This document shows positions 1 to 7,005 of a stretch of DNA of 12,814 nt, piece after piece. How positions within the stretch are numbered: the stretch's first letter is position 1; every line of letters starts with the position of its first letter. Source of the stretch: CAZNVB01 sp964576265. GTDB taxonomy: Bacteria; Acidobacteriota; Aminicenantia; Aminicenantales; UBA8522. Position numbers and translations under genes: made by a program. Below the pieces are notes generated by a model. The model made no database searches, was not told the DNA's origin, and worked only from the letters and a program-made list of their open reading frames with translations. The stretch covers positions 1 through 12,814 of the forward strand of contig CAZNVB010000238.1 in assembly GCA_964576265.1 (NCBI GenBank), given 5' to 3'.

Positions 1-1
1 T

Positions 2-994
2 CTAATACCAGCGCCGGAGGTTCATGTCGGCGTAAAGAGAGCCGACCTCTTTTTCGTAGCCGTTGAAGAGAAGAGTTTTTCGTCGGCCTTCCTCGCCGAT
101 CCGGCGCTCCTTCTCCTGGCTCCAGCGGGGGTGGGGGACGAAGGGGTTGACGTTGGCGTAAAATCCATATTCTTGGGGTCTGGCCTTCATCCAGGCGCTC
201 TGCGGCATTTTTTCGACGAAGCGGACGCGGACGATGGATTTGATGCTTTTAAAGCCGTATTTCCAGGGAACGACGAGGCGGATGGGAGCGCCGTTTTGAG
301 GGGGGAGATATTCCTCGTACATGCCGACGGCCAGAAGCGAGAGCGGATGCATGGCTTCGTCCATCCTCAATCCTTCGACGTAGGGCCACTCGAGGACTTT
401 TGTCTTTTGAAACGGCATCTGTTCGGGGTCGAAAAGAGTGGTGAACTCGACGAACTTGGCCGACGGGGTCGGTTCGCATTTCTTGATGAACTCGGCAAGC
501 GGAAATCCGATCCAGGGGATGACCATCGACCAGCCCTCCACACAGCGAAAACGGTAGATTCGCTCTTCGAGGGGGAACCGACGAATCAGATCATCGATGT
601 CGAATAGAAGGGGAGCTTTGACCAGCCCTTCGACGGCGACCGTCCAGGGCCGAAGACGAAGATCTCGGGCCAGGCGGGTGGGGTCTCGTTTGGCTGTCGA
701 GAATTCATAGAAATTCGTGTACCCGGCGGCTTCCTGAAAAGAGGTCGGTTGATCATCGGCAAGAAGATATCGGCTGCGCCGGGTAATTTCCGGTTTCCGC
801 GGAGGCGGAGGGGAGCCGGGTGGCGCGCCTGGTTTTTCCTGCGTCTCCTGCTTCGATCCTCCCCCAAGGAGGGATTCCGTTACCGCAAAGGCCGCCAAGG
901 CGGCCGAGCCCTGGATAAAGCGGCGGCGACTGAGATAGAGCTTTTTCGGCGTGATTTCGGAAAACTTGATGTCCGGAGCCTTTTTGATCAGCAT
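2..994 (-). CDS. msrP: Protein-methionine-sulfoxide reductase, molybdopterin catalytic subunit MsrP (YedY)
   Basis: This is a periplasmic Mo-molybdopterin enzyme that reduces methionine sulfoxide in oxidised envelope proteins, normally fed electrons by the membrane haem protein MsrQ. The 330-residue product matches E. coli MsrP/YedY along its length from memory: RRFPLEERIYR, then RCVEGWSMVIPWIGFPL with Cys151 as the Mo ligand, then PYVEGLR, DEAMHPL, PPQNGAPIRL, PWKYGFK.IKSIV, YGFYANVNP and, near the C-terminus, TLLFNGY. A Tat signal (S-R-R-R-F-I, residues 22-27) precedes a hydrophobic stretch, as expected for a cofactor-loaded exported protein. A TTG-started version would begin at 1024, but the ATG at 994 has a good Shine-Dalgarno site and is preferred. 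The stop codon is at 2-4, so the gene is complete. msrQ usually lies just downstream, which here is beyond the left edge. The family call is secure. Confidence 0.95.
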   Translation of the reverse strand: MLIKKAPDIKFSEITPKKLYLSRRRFIQGSAALAAFAVTESLLGGGSKQETQEKPGAPPGSPPPPRKPEITRRSRYLLADDQPTSFQEAAGYTNFYEFSTAKRDPTRLARDLRLRPWTVAVEGLVKAPLLFDIDDLIRRFPLEERIYRFRCVEGWSMVIPWIGFPLAEFIKKCEPTPSAKFVEFTTLFDPEQMPFQKTKVLEWPYVEGLRMDEAMHPLSLLAVGMYEEYLPPQNGAPIRLVVPWKYGFKSIKSIVRVRFVEKMPQSAWMKARPQEYGFYANVNPFVPHPRWSQEKERRIGEEGRRKTLLFNGYEKEVGSLYADMNLRRWY

Positions 995-1000
995 CCTCGT

Positions 1001-1006
1001 CTCCTT
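1001..1006 (-). promoter_or_regulatory. Shine-Dalgarno site fixing the msrP start
   Basis: On the minus strand AAGGAG lies 6 nt before the ATG at 994. It falls inside the longer TTG-started frame, so it supports the ATG as the true start. Confidence 0.8.
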
Positions 1007-1026
1007 GAGTGTTCCGGGAGCCAATC

Positions 1027-1056
1027 ATTATTCTCATATTTTTGAGCGAAAGACAA
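1027..1056 (-). promoter_or_regulatory. Candidate sigma-70-type promoter for msrP
   Basis: On the minus strand TTGTCT (1056-1051, 4 of 6 to consensus) is followed after 18 bp by AATAAT (1032-1027, 5 of 6). Transcription would start near 1020, about 26 nt before the ATG. Seen by eye only. Confidence 0.4.
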
Positions 1057-1112
1057 GTTCGGGCTGCGGCTTGTTTTTGTGCTTGCTCTCGTGATTCGGA
1101 GCGGACCCGGAC

Positions 1113-1142
1113 TCGACATTTTCTTTCTGAATAGAGTATAAA
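1113..1142 (+). promoter_or_regulatory. Candidate promoter for the acylase gene
   Basis: TCGACA (1113-1118) and TATAAA (1137-1142), each 5 of 6 to the sigma-70 consensus, are separated by 18 bp. The predicted start near 1149 gives a leader of about 100 nt before the acylase ATG. It is divergent from the msrP promoter. Confidence 0.5.
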
Positions 1143-1232
1143 CATGGCGGAAGATTGGTGGTGGATAGTCTGTTGTTTCGGGCGATACATCCGACTCGCC
1201 CGGGACAGATTCGCTCCAGAAAGAGCAAGATT

Positions 1233-1239
1233 GAGGAGG
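1233..1239 (+). promoter_or_regulatory. Shine-Dalgarno site fixing the acylase start
   Basis: GAGGAGG sits 8 nt before the ATG at 1248. An in-frame TTG at 1155 would add 31 residues ahead of the signal peptide and has no comparable site, so the ATG is preferred. Confidence 0.75.
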
Positions 1240-1247
1240 CGGATGGA

Positions 1248-3689
1248 ATGGAAAAAGAGGGCGGACAGAGAATTGTCCAAGGAGATCATTTCCTCCGGCT
1301 TATCCTGCTTCTCTTTTTTTTGGCTCGAAGCGGCGCTGCCGACGTTCCCCGGGAAACCATTTTTTTAAGAGGCCTTGATCAACCCGTGGAAATCATCCAT
1401 GACCGCTGGGGAATTCCTCACATCTATGCGGCCACAGAAAAAGACCTCTTTTACGCTCAAGGCTTTAATGCGGCTTGCGACCGGCTCTTTCAACTCGAAA
1501 TGTGGCGGCGCCGGGCAACGGGAACTTTAAGTGAAATCCTTGGCCGAAGAGTTCTCGGCCACGACATCGCGGCTCGCCTCTTCAAACCTCGAAATGATCT
1601 CAAAAGAGAGCTCAATCACTATCATCCGAGGGGAGAGGAAATCATCGGTTCTTTCGTTCGAGGAATGAACGCTTTCATTGACCGGACAGAGGCGAATCCG
1701 GAGCTATTGCCTGTCGAATTCCGCCTTCTGGGAATCAAACCCGGTCGCTGGACGAGCGAGGTGGTCATCTCCCGGCATAACGGCCTTTTCCGGAATGCGC
1801 GGGATGAAGCGGCCATCGCGCGTCTTGGTTCAATCATCGGATTCGAACAGCTTCGAAATCTTCTCGATCTCCATCCCGGAGAGCCCGAACTCCGGGCCGA
1901 ATCCGATCTCCGCACCAATCCAATACCTTCCGATCTTCTGGAGCTCTATGAGGCTTATCGGGCTCAACCTGAGTTCACCCCTCAGGATATCATGACTCCG
2001 CTCCGATCGGCGCTCCAGCCTCCTTTTTCTTCCGGGCCTTTTTTTATCGCTCCTGACTTTCCCCTGGCCGAGGTCGAGAATTGGGGAAGCAACAACTGGG
2101 TTTGTTCAGGCAAACGGACAGCTTCCGGATTTCCTCTTTTAGCCAATGATCCCCATCGCCAGCTGCAAATTCCTTCGTTGCGCTACTGGGTTCATCTCAA
2201 CGGCCCCGGCTGGAATGTGATTGGAGGAGGAGAGCCGGCCCTGCCCGGAGTATCCATCGGCCATAATGAGCGCGGCGCCTGGGGATTGACTATTTTTGCC
2301 ATCGACCAGGAAGATATTTTGGTTTATGACTTGAATCCGGAGAGCAAGAATCAATACCGGTATGATGGGAAATGGGAAGAAATGACCGTCATTCGGGAGT
2401 CGATTTTTATCAAGGGAGAAGGTCCGGTCGAAGTCGAACTCAAGTTCACCCGGCACGGGCCCGTCATAAAGGAAAGCTTAAAGCAAAATAAAGCCTATGG
2501 ACTCCGAGCCGCTTGGCTTGAGGTCGGCTGCGCTCCTTACCTGGCCAGTTTGCGGCTGGACCAGGCAAAGACCTGGGAAGAATTCCGGGAAGCTTGCCGC
2601 TATTCCCTGGCCCCTTCAGAAAATATGATCTGGGCCGACCGAGACGGAAACATTGGCTGGCAAGTCGTGGGAATTGCTCCGCTCCGGAAAGGGTGGAACG
2701 GTCTGCTTCCCGTCCCGGGAGACGGCCGATTTGAGTGGTTGGGATATCTCCCTATCCTGGAACTTCCTTCCGCTTGGAATCCCCCTGAAGGATATATTGC
2801 CACTGCGAACCAGGACAACATCCCGCCGGACTATCCTCATTCCCTTGGGTTCATGTGGGCGGAGCCTGATCGTCAGGCCAGAATCGTCGAGGTTTTGTCG
2901 ACGGAAAAGACGATGGACGTCCGCAAGATGGCCGCTCTCCAGCAAGATGTTCTGTCGATCCCAGCTCGACAGCTTGTCGGTCTGCTGAAGGGCGTGAATT
3001 CGGTCGATCCAAAGATCAAGAAAGCGCTGGCCGCGCTGCTCGACTGGGATTTTCAACTCCAGCCGGATTCAACGGCTGCGGCGATCTACGCCTGCTGGCG
3101 GAGGCATCTTTCGGAGGAGGTCTGGAAACGGCTTCTTCCGGAAAAAGTCCAGCGATTTTTCCCCTACCGCAGTCAGAAAAGGATGATGGATTTTCTGATG
3201 AATCCGGGTGCGAAGTCCGGGCAGGAAGTGGAGAGAGAACGAAATCGAATGCTTCTTTTTGCCCTGGAAAGAGCGCTTCAAGAATTGGCGGCGAAATTCG
3301 GGCCGGAGATGAACGACTGGAAGTACGGCCACGAGAAATTCCACCATATCAAGATTCGTCATCCGCTCAGCAAGGCGCTGGAGAAAGAGTGGCAGGGAAA
3401 ATATGATTTGGGGCCGTATCCAAGGGGCGGGGATGGGACCACGGTGAACAACACTTCGAATTCGGACCATCAGACTTCGGGCGCCTCCTTCCGCATGATC
3501 GTCGACCTCGAGAATTGGGACAACTCGATCGGAACGAACACTCCTGGCCAGAGCGGCAATCCGGAAAGCCCTCATTATGCCGACCTTTTCCTCTCCTGGG
3601 CCCGGGGCGAATATTTTCCCGTGTTTTTCAGCCGGGGAAAAGTAGAGTCGGTGGCAGAGAAGATCACCCTCCTTAAGCCGCTGCGTTAA
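1248..3689 (+). CDS. Penicillin acylase family Ntn amidohydrolase (peptidase family S45), secreted
   Basis: This enzyme would hydrolyse an amide bond of an N-acylated compound in the periplasm or outside the cell; family members act on penicillins, cephalosporin side chains, acyl-homoserine lactones or acyl peptides. The 813-residue precursor has a hydrophobic signal (residues 14-31, cleavage plausible after GAA). The alpha-chain region contains DRWGIPHIYA and QGFNAACDRLFQLE. Ser281, in NWGSNNW, is the expected autocatalytic N-terminus of the beta chain. Beta-chain motifs are LLANDPH, GVSIGHNERGAWGLT, FTRHGPV and GYIATANQDN. Asn521 falls exactly at beta-241, the oxyanion-hole Asn of E. coli penicillin G acylase. 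Position beta-23 is His303, as in cephalosporin acylase and PvdQ, not Gln as in penicillin G acylase. The family is secure; the substrate cannot be read from the sequence. Base composition looks less GC-rich than the next gene. Confidence 0.92.
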   Translation: MEKEGGQRIVQGDHFLRLILLLFFLARSGAADVPRETIFLRGLDQPVEIIHDRWGIPHIYAATEKDLFYAQGFNAACDRLFQLEMWRRRATGTLSEILGRRVLGHDIAARLFKPRNDLKRELNHYHPRGEEIIGSFVRGMNAFIDRTEANPELLPVEFRLLGIKPGRWTSEVVISRHNGLFRNARDEAAIARLGSIIGFEQLRNLLDLHPGEPELRAESDLRTNPIPSDLLELYEAYRAQPEFTPQDIMTPLRSALQPPFSSGPFFIAPDFPLAEVENWGSNNWVCSGKRTASGFPLLANDPHRQLQIPSLRYWVHLNGPGWNVIGGGEPALPGVSIGHNERGAWGLTIFAIDQEDILVYDLNPESKNQYRYDGKWEEMTVIRESIFIKGEGPVEVELKFTRHGPVIKESLKQNKAYGLRAAWLEVGCAPYLASLRLDQAKTWEEFREACRYSLAPSENMIWADRDGNIGWQVVGIAPLRKGWNGLLPVPGDGRFEWLGYLPILELPSAWNPPEGYIATANQDNIPPDYPHSLGFMWAEPDRQARIVEVLSTEKTMDVRKMAALQQDVLSIPARQLVGLLKGVNSVDPKIKKALAALLDWDFQLQPDSTAAAIYACWRRHLSEEVWKRLLPEKVQRFFPYRSQKRMMDFLMNPGAKSGQEVERERNRMLLFALERALQELAAKFGPEMNDWKYGHEKFHHIKIRHPLSKALEKEWQGKYDLGPYPRGGDGTTVNNTSNSDHQTSGASFRMIVDLENWDNSIGTNTPGQSGNPESPHYADLFLSWARGEYFPVFFSRGKVESVAEKITLLKPLR

Positions 3690-3734
3690 AATCTCGAAAT
3701 CTCCGTCCGACCTTCAGCGCTCAAAGTTCAGATG

Positions 3735-3762
3735 TTGGCTTAAATCTCATGATTTTTATAGA
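3735..3762 (+). promoter_or_regulatory. Weak candidate promoter for the MFS gene
   Basis: TTGGCT (3735-3740) and TATAGA (3757-3762), each 4 of 6, are 16 bp apart in the 88-bp gap after the acylase. Transcription would begin only a few bases before the ATG. Co-transcription with the acylase is equally possible. Confidence 0.25.
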
Positions 3763-3777
3763 ATAGATCGATTTCGT

Positions 3778-5151
3778 ATGGATCGAAAAAAGCAGATCAC
3801 GGCCTCGATCGTCGCCGCGATGGCCTCGTTTCTGGCGCCGTTCATGGGCGCCTCGGTCAATATCGCCCTGCCCTCGATCGGCCGGGAGTTTCGAGCCGAC
3901 GCCGTCACGCTCGGCTGGATCGCGACGGCCTATCTTCTGGCCGCGGCCGTCTGCCTTGTTCCTTTCGGCCGGCTGGCCGACATCCGCGGCCGGAAGAAGA
4001 TCTTTGTCTCCGGCATCCTGACCTATGCGATCTCCTCGCTCCTTTGCGCGCTGTCGCCGTCGACAGCCGTGTTGATCGTCTTCCGCATCATTCAGGGGAT
4101 GGGCGCGGCGCTGATTTTCGGCACGGCCATCGCCATCCTGACGTCGGTTTTCCCTCCGGGCGAGCGCGGCCGGGCCCTGGGCATCAACACCGCCTCGACC
4201 TATCTCGGCCTGTCCCTCGGGCCGGTACTGGGCGGGTTGCTCACTCAACATTTCGGCTGGCGAAGCATTTTTCTCGTCAATTTTCCGCTCGGTCTGATCA
4301 TCATTCTCCTTGTCCTGACGAGGCTCAAAGGGGAGTGGGCCGAGGCTCGAGGAGAGAAGCTCGATCTTTGGGGCACCTTTCTCTACGGCCTGGCCCTCGT
4401 CGGGATCATGCTGGGTTTTTCCCGCCTGCCGCGGACTTTGGGAATCGGGCTTTTTGTTTCCGGGATCGCTTTGGCCGCCGGTTTTGTCTTTCACCAATGC
4501 CGCATCACCAACCCGATCCTGAACATCAACCTCTTCCTTCAAAACCGGGTCTTCGCCTTTTCCAACCTGGCCGCGCTGATTAATTACAGCGCCACCTTCG
4601 CCGTCGGGTTTTTTCTCAGCCTGTTTTTACAAAATATCAGAGGGATGAATCCGCAGGCCGCCGGTCTTGTCCTGATCGCCCAGCCCGCCGTCATGGCTCT
4701 CTTTTCTCCCCTCGCCGGGCGCGCTTCGGACAGGATCGAGCCCCGGTTCGTCGCTTCGGCGGGCATGGCCCTTTCGAGCGCGGGGCTTTTTCTGCTTGCT
4801 TTTCTCCGGGTCGGCAGCTCCTTGGGCTTTATCGTCGGCAGCCTGGCTCTCCTCGGGTTCGGGTTCGCCCTTTTTTCTTCCCCCAACACCAACGCCGTGA
4901 TGAGCTCGGTGGAAAAAAAATCCTATGGAGTCGCCTCCGCTACCCTGGGGACGATGCGGCTCGTCGGCCAGATGACCAGCATGGGAATCTCGATGATGAT
5001 TTTTGCCCTTTTTCTCGGCCGGGTTCAGGTCGCAGCAACCAGCCAGGACAATTTCCTGCAGGCGGTGCGAACGGGATTCATCCTATTTTCGGTCCTGTGC
5101 TTCGGGGGCGTCTTACCGTCCCTCGCCCGCGGGAACAGGAAGAAAGAGTAA
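3778..5151 (+). CDS. MFS drug/H+ antiporter, DHA2 (EmrB/QacA-like, 14-TM) family
   Basis: This inner-membrane transporter probably exports a drug-like or amphipathic small molecule in exchange for protons. The 457-residue protein is almost entirely hydrophobic segments. MFS motif A is GRLADIRGRKK (residues 64-74). Motif C is GLSLGPVLGG (about 144-153), the drug-antiporter signature, followed by HFGWRSIFLVNFPLG, typical of DHA2 members. The early sequence NIALPSIGREF is also typical. A second motif-A-like loop, GRASDRIEPR, opens the C-terminal half. The length suits a compact 14-TM protein; helices were not counted by program. The ATG at 3778 has no clear Shine-Dalgarno site; a later start at Met15 would cut into the first helix. 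It lies 88 bp after the acylase on the same strand, so a shared transcript is plausible. No TetR- or MarR-type regulator gene is adjacent. Substrate unknown. Confidence 0.9.
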   Translation: MDRKKQITASIVAAMASFLAPFMGASVNIALPSIGREFRADAVTLGWIATAYLLAAAVCLVPFGRLADIRGRKKIFVSGILTYAISSLLCALSPSTAVLIVFRIIQGMGAALIFGTAIAILTSVFPPGERGRALGINTASTYLGLSLGPVLGGLLTQHFGWRSIFLVNFPLGLIIILLVLTRLKGEWAEARGEKLDLWGTFLYGLALVGIMLGFSRLPRTLGIGLFVSGIALAAGFVFHQCRITNPILNINLFLQNRVFAFSNLAALINYSATFAVGFFLSLFLQNIRGMNPQAAGLVLIAQPAVMALFSPLAGRASDRIEPRFVASAGMALSSAGLFLLAFLRVGSSLGFIVGSLALLGFGFALFSSPNTNAVMSSVEKKSYGVASATLGTMRLVGQMTSMGISMMIFALFLGRVQVAATSQDNFLQAVRTGFILFSVLCFGGVLPSLARGNRKKE

Positions 5152-5205
5152 TCCTCGTTTCCGGAGACACCCAAGAAAGAATTTTTTTCGAATTAAACCC
5201 CCTCA

Positions 5206-5226
5206 CCCCTTGGAAAATCAAAGGGG
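5206..5226. repeat. Short inverted repeat in the convergent intergenic region
   Basis: CCCCTT (5206-5211) pairs with AAGGGG (5221-5226) around a 9-nt loop, 55 nt after the MFS stop. No T-run follows on the plus strand, so it is not a canonical terminator. Confidence 0.3.
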
Positions 5227-5284
5227 ATAGCGGTTGGCGTCTCCGGAGAGGTCGGAGGCCGATGAAATGGGCCGACCGTGGGAA

Positions 5285-5309
5285 AGGGGAACGCGAAGCG
5301 GTTACCCCT
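5285..5309. terminator. Hairpin between convergent genes, possible terminator or 3'-end stabiliser
   Basis: AGGGG pairs with CCCCT and the inner AACGC pairs with GCGGTT, giving about ten base pairs with two single-base bulges and a GAA loop. It begins 24 nt after the stop of the minus-strand PLP gene and could serve both convergent genes. There is no real U-tract in either direction, so intrinsic termination is doubtful. Confidence 0.35.
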
Positions 5310-5332
5310 AAGTTGACGGACCATGCAAAGAG

Positions 5333-6640
5333 TCAGGCCTTATGGCCGAGGAGCGTCCGGACGCCCTCCACGACCAGGTCCACTTCCTTGGTCGATATGT
5401 AGATCGGCGTAGAGACGCGAACCCCGTACGTCCCCGCCTCCTTGCTGCCCGTTGTCCGGACGACCAGGTTGTGCTTCTCCCGCAGATAATCCACGAGCTT
5501 CGACGCTTCCGCACCGGTCATGGAGAACGAGGTCAGGCCGGCGCTGAGGTAAGGATCCAGCGGCGTGTGAATCTTCACTCCCGGGATTTTCGCCAGTTCC
5601 TGCTTCAGGTGTCCGGCCAGGACCTTGATCCGGCGTTCGATCCGGGATTTGCCGATCCTGTTCTGGAAGTTCAGAGCTTCGTCGAGGGCGAAAAGAATGG
5701 CGTCCGACCGCTGGCCCTGGGGATCGAGCTTTCGCGCTCCCGAGGCCGTATCCCAGCCGGAGGAGACGATCGTCGGCCAAACACGGTCGAGAACCTCCTT
5801 GCGGACATAGAGAAGCCCGACTCCGGTCGGGGCACCGAGCCATTTGTAGGGGCTCGACATGAAGAAATCGATCCCCAGCTCCTTCATGTCGAGGTCCAGC
5901 ATGCCGATGCCGTGGGCGCTGTCGGCGAGGAGGAGAAGGCCGCGGTCGTGGGCCAGCCGGCTCAGCTCCTTCAGGGGCATGATCAGCCCGGTGATGAAGA
6001 CCGTGTGGCTGATGCTGATGATTTTCGTCCGGGGCGTGATCGCGGCGGCGAAGGCAGCGACGATTTCTTCTGTCGTCTTGGGGAAAAGCGGCATCGGGAC
6101 CTCGGTGATCTTGATTCCCGCCCTCTTCTCCTTGAGCCGCCAGGGATTGATGTGGCCGGGATGCTCAAGGCTCGTGACGAGGACCTCGTCGCCTTTCTCG
6201 AGGTCGAGGCCGTTGACGACGAGGTTGATCCCTTCGGTCGTGTTCGTCGTCAGGGCGACCTCGTCCGGCGAGGCGTGGATGAAACGCGCCAGCTTCTCCC
6301 GCACGGACTCGCGAAAGGTCGGGAGGAAATTGTAGGAGTCGTAGGGATTCGACATCTGGACCCGGAAATAGCGCATCAGCGTGTTGAAGACGGGCTTGGG
6401 CATCGGGCCGAGCGTCCCGTTGTTCATCATGATGAAACGGCTTTCGAAGTCGTAGAGATGGCGGATTTCTTCCCAGTAGACGCCGTCGGGCGCCTCGTCC
6501 TCGAGGTATTTCTGGTTGAGCGAAGTGATTTTCTGATAGATCCCGGCGTTGAGCGTCTCCAGGGCGGACACAGAGACGGCCGAGCCGGCCAAGAGCCTTT
6601 TGGCGAATTCCCTCCGGGTGATTCCCGATGGTTGATTCAT
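5333..6640 (-). CDS. Class V aminotransferase-fold PLP enzyme (CefD/NifS-like) with Tat-type signal
   Basis: This fold-type I PLP enzyme is related to isopenicillin-N epimerase-like proteins and cysteine desulfurases. The 435-residue protein has the expected motifs: NNGTLGPMP near the start of the fold, TTNTTEGIN for the cofactor phosphate region, EHPGHINPW, DSAHGIG with Asp240 (pyridine nitrogen) and His243, and SSPYKWLGAP with Lys266 as the Schiff-base lysine. The C-terminal small domain runs from about residue 330. No desulfurase-type active-site cysteine loop is evident, so sulfur transfer is unlikely and epimerase, lyase or aminotransferase activity remain open. The N-terminus, TRREFAKRLLAGSAVSVSALETL, reads as a Tat signal, suggesting export already folded with PLP. 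The ATG at 6640 has an excellent ribosome site. The gene converges on the MFS gene and diverges from the M24 peptidase gene. Substrate unknown. Confidence 0.88.
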   Translation of the reverse strand: MNQPSGITRREFAKRLLAGSAVSVSALETLNAGIYQKITSLNQKYLEDEAPDGVYWEEIRHLYDFESRFIMMNNGTLGPMPKPVFNTLMRYFRVQMSNPYDSYNFLPTFRESVREKLARFIHASPDEVALTTNTTEGINLVVNGLDLEKGDEVLVTSLEHPGHINPWRLKEKRAGIKITEVPMPLFPKTTEEIVAAFAAAITPRTKIISISHTVFITGLIMPLKELSRLAHDRGLLLLADSAHGIGMLDLDMKELGIDFFMSSPYKWLGAPTGVGLLYVRKEVLDRVWPTIVSSGWDTASGARKLDPQGQRSDAILFALDEALNFQNRIGKSRIERRIKVLAGHLKQELAKIPGVKIHTPLDPYLSAGLTSFSMTGAEASKLVDYLREKHNLVVRTTGSKEAGTYGVRVSTPIYISTKEVDLVVEGVRTLLGHKA

Positions 6641-6646
6641 GGATGG

Positions 6647-6654
6647 ACCTCCTT
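6647..6654 (-). promoter_or_regulatory. Strong ribosome binding site of the PLP-enzyme gene
   Basis: On the minus strand AAGGAGGT ends 6 nt before the ATG at 6640, an almost complete complement of the 16S rRNA tail. Confidence 0.8.
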
Positions 6655-6669
6655 TCCGGGTTCGGGGTC

Positions 6670-6699
6670 ATTGTATGGAGAAAGGGACACCGAGGTCAA
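6670..6699 (-). promoter_or_regulatory. Promoter for the PLP-enzyme gene
   Basis: On the minus strand TTGACC (6699-6694, 5 of 6) and TACAAT (6675-6670, 5 of 6) are 18 bp apart. The predicted start near 6663 gives a leader of about 23 nt containing the strong ribosome site. Confidence 0.6.
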
Positions 6700-6870
6700 T
6701 AAGCGCGAATTCCGTTTTTCTTTTCCGCCCTTGGGTGTGAGCCAATGAACTTGAGAGCATGGGATCGAAAACGCGCGCGGAGAGACGAAAATTGGAGCCC
6801 GGGCCGGGACGGTGCGAGAAGACGGGGGAAAAGCAAGGTACAAAGAAATTTTCGGCGGACAAGGCGAGAA

Positions 6871-6899
6871 TTGACATCCTGTCGCTCGGATGATATACG
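6871..6899 (+). promoter_or_regulatory. Promoter for the first M24 peptidase gene
   Basis: A perfect TTGACA (6871-6876) is followed after 17 bp by TATACG (6894-6899, 4 of 6). Transcription would begin near 6906, leaving a leader of about 100 nt. Confidence 0.6.
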
Positions 6900-6968
6900 A
6901 TTTTTTCTTTCACGGCTGCGAGATCGACCCGGGATCCGGCAGGGTTTCAGACCCGGGGACGCTCGCCC

Positions 6969-6984
6969 ATCGTCGGAGGACGAT
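6969..6984 (+). promoter_or_regulatory. Leader hairpin ahead of the M24 ribosome site
   Basis: ATCGTC and GACGAT form a perfect 6-bp stem with a GGAG loop, ending 8 nt before the Shine-Dalgarno AAGGAG at 6993. It could influence initiation but matches no riboswitch class I recognise. Confidence 0.3.
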
Positions 6985-6992
6985 TGCCGGGA

Positions 6993-6998
6993 AAGGAG
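6993..6998 (+). promoter_or_regulatory. Shine-Dalgarno site fixing the M24 start
   Basis: AAGGAG lies 7 nt before the ATG at 7006. The open frame extends to 6745, but this site and the Tat signal at the ATG place the start here. Confidence 0.85.
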
Positions 6999-7005
6999 TA
7001 AAGCG

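Larger units (their letters stand above)
6641..7005. other. 365-bp divergent intergenic region
   Basis: This gap holds the minus-strand promoter of the PLP gene at its left end, the plus-strand promoter of the M24 gene from 6871, and the latter's leader of about 100 nt. An open frame runs through from 6745 in phase with the M24 gene, but it lacks a ribosome site, would put the Tat signal in the middle of a protein and reads as arginine-rich low-complexity sequence. I see nothing convincing between 6700 and 6870. Confidence 0.6.

Noticed and set aside
1144..1368. 74-codon frame starting at an ATG right after the TATAAA box
   Set aside because: It overlaps the acylase start in another frame, has no ribosome site and shows no recognisable protein. 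The acylase ATG at 1248 has a strong site.
3721..4542. 273-codon minus-strand frame under the MFS gene
   Set aside because: Its Gln/Asp/Arg/Glu-rich composition is the usual antisense reading of hydrophobic codons.
1248..5151. A beta-lactam biosynthesis or resistance cluster
   Set aside because: There is no isopenicillin-N synthase, non-ribosomal peptide synthetase, expandase or beta-lactamase gene. The families present are broad, so the specific claim is unsupported.
5206..5226. Inverted repeat after the MFS gene as its intrinsic terminator
   Set aside because: The nearby T-run (about 5182-5188) lies upstream of the stem on the plus strand and would read as A on the minus strand, so it serves neither direction.
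5342..6748. 468-codon open frame on the plus strand opposite the PLP enzyme gene
   Set aside because: It is the antisense shadow of a well-supported gene in GC-rich DNA, rich in Arg, Asp and Gly with no recognisable domain and no clear ribosome site.
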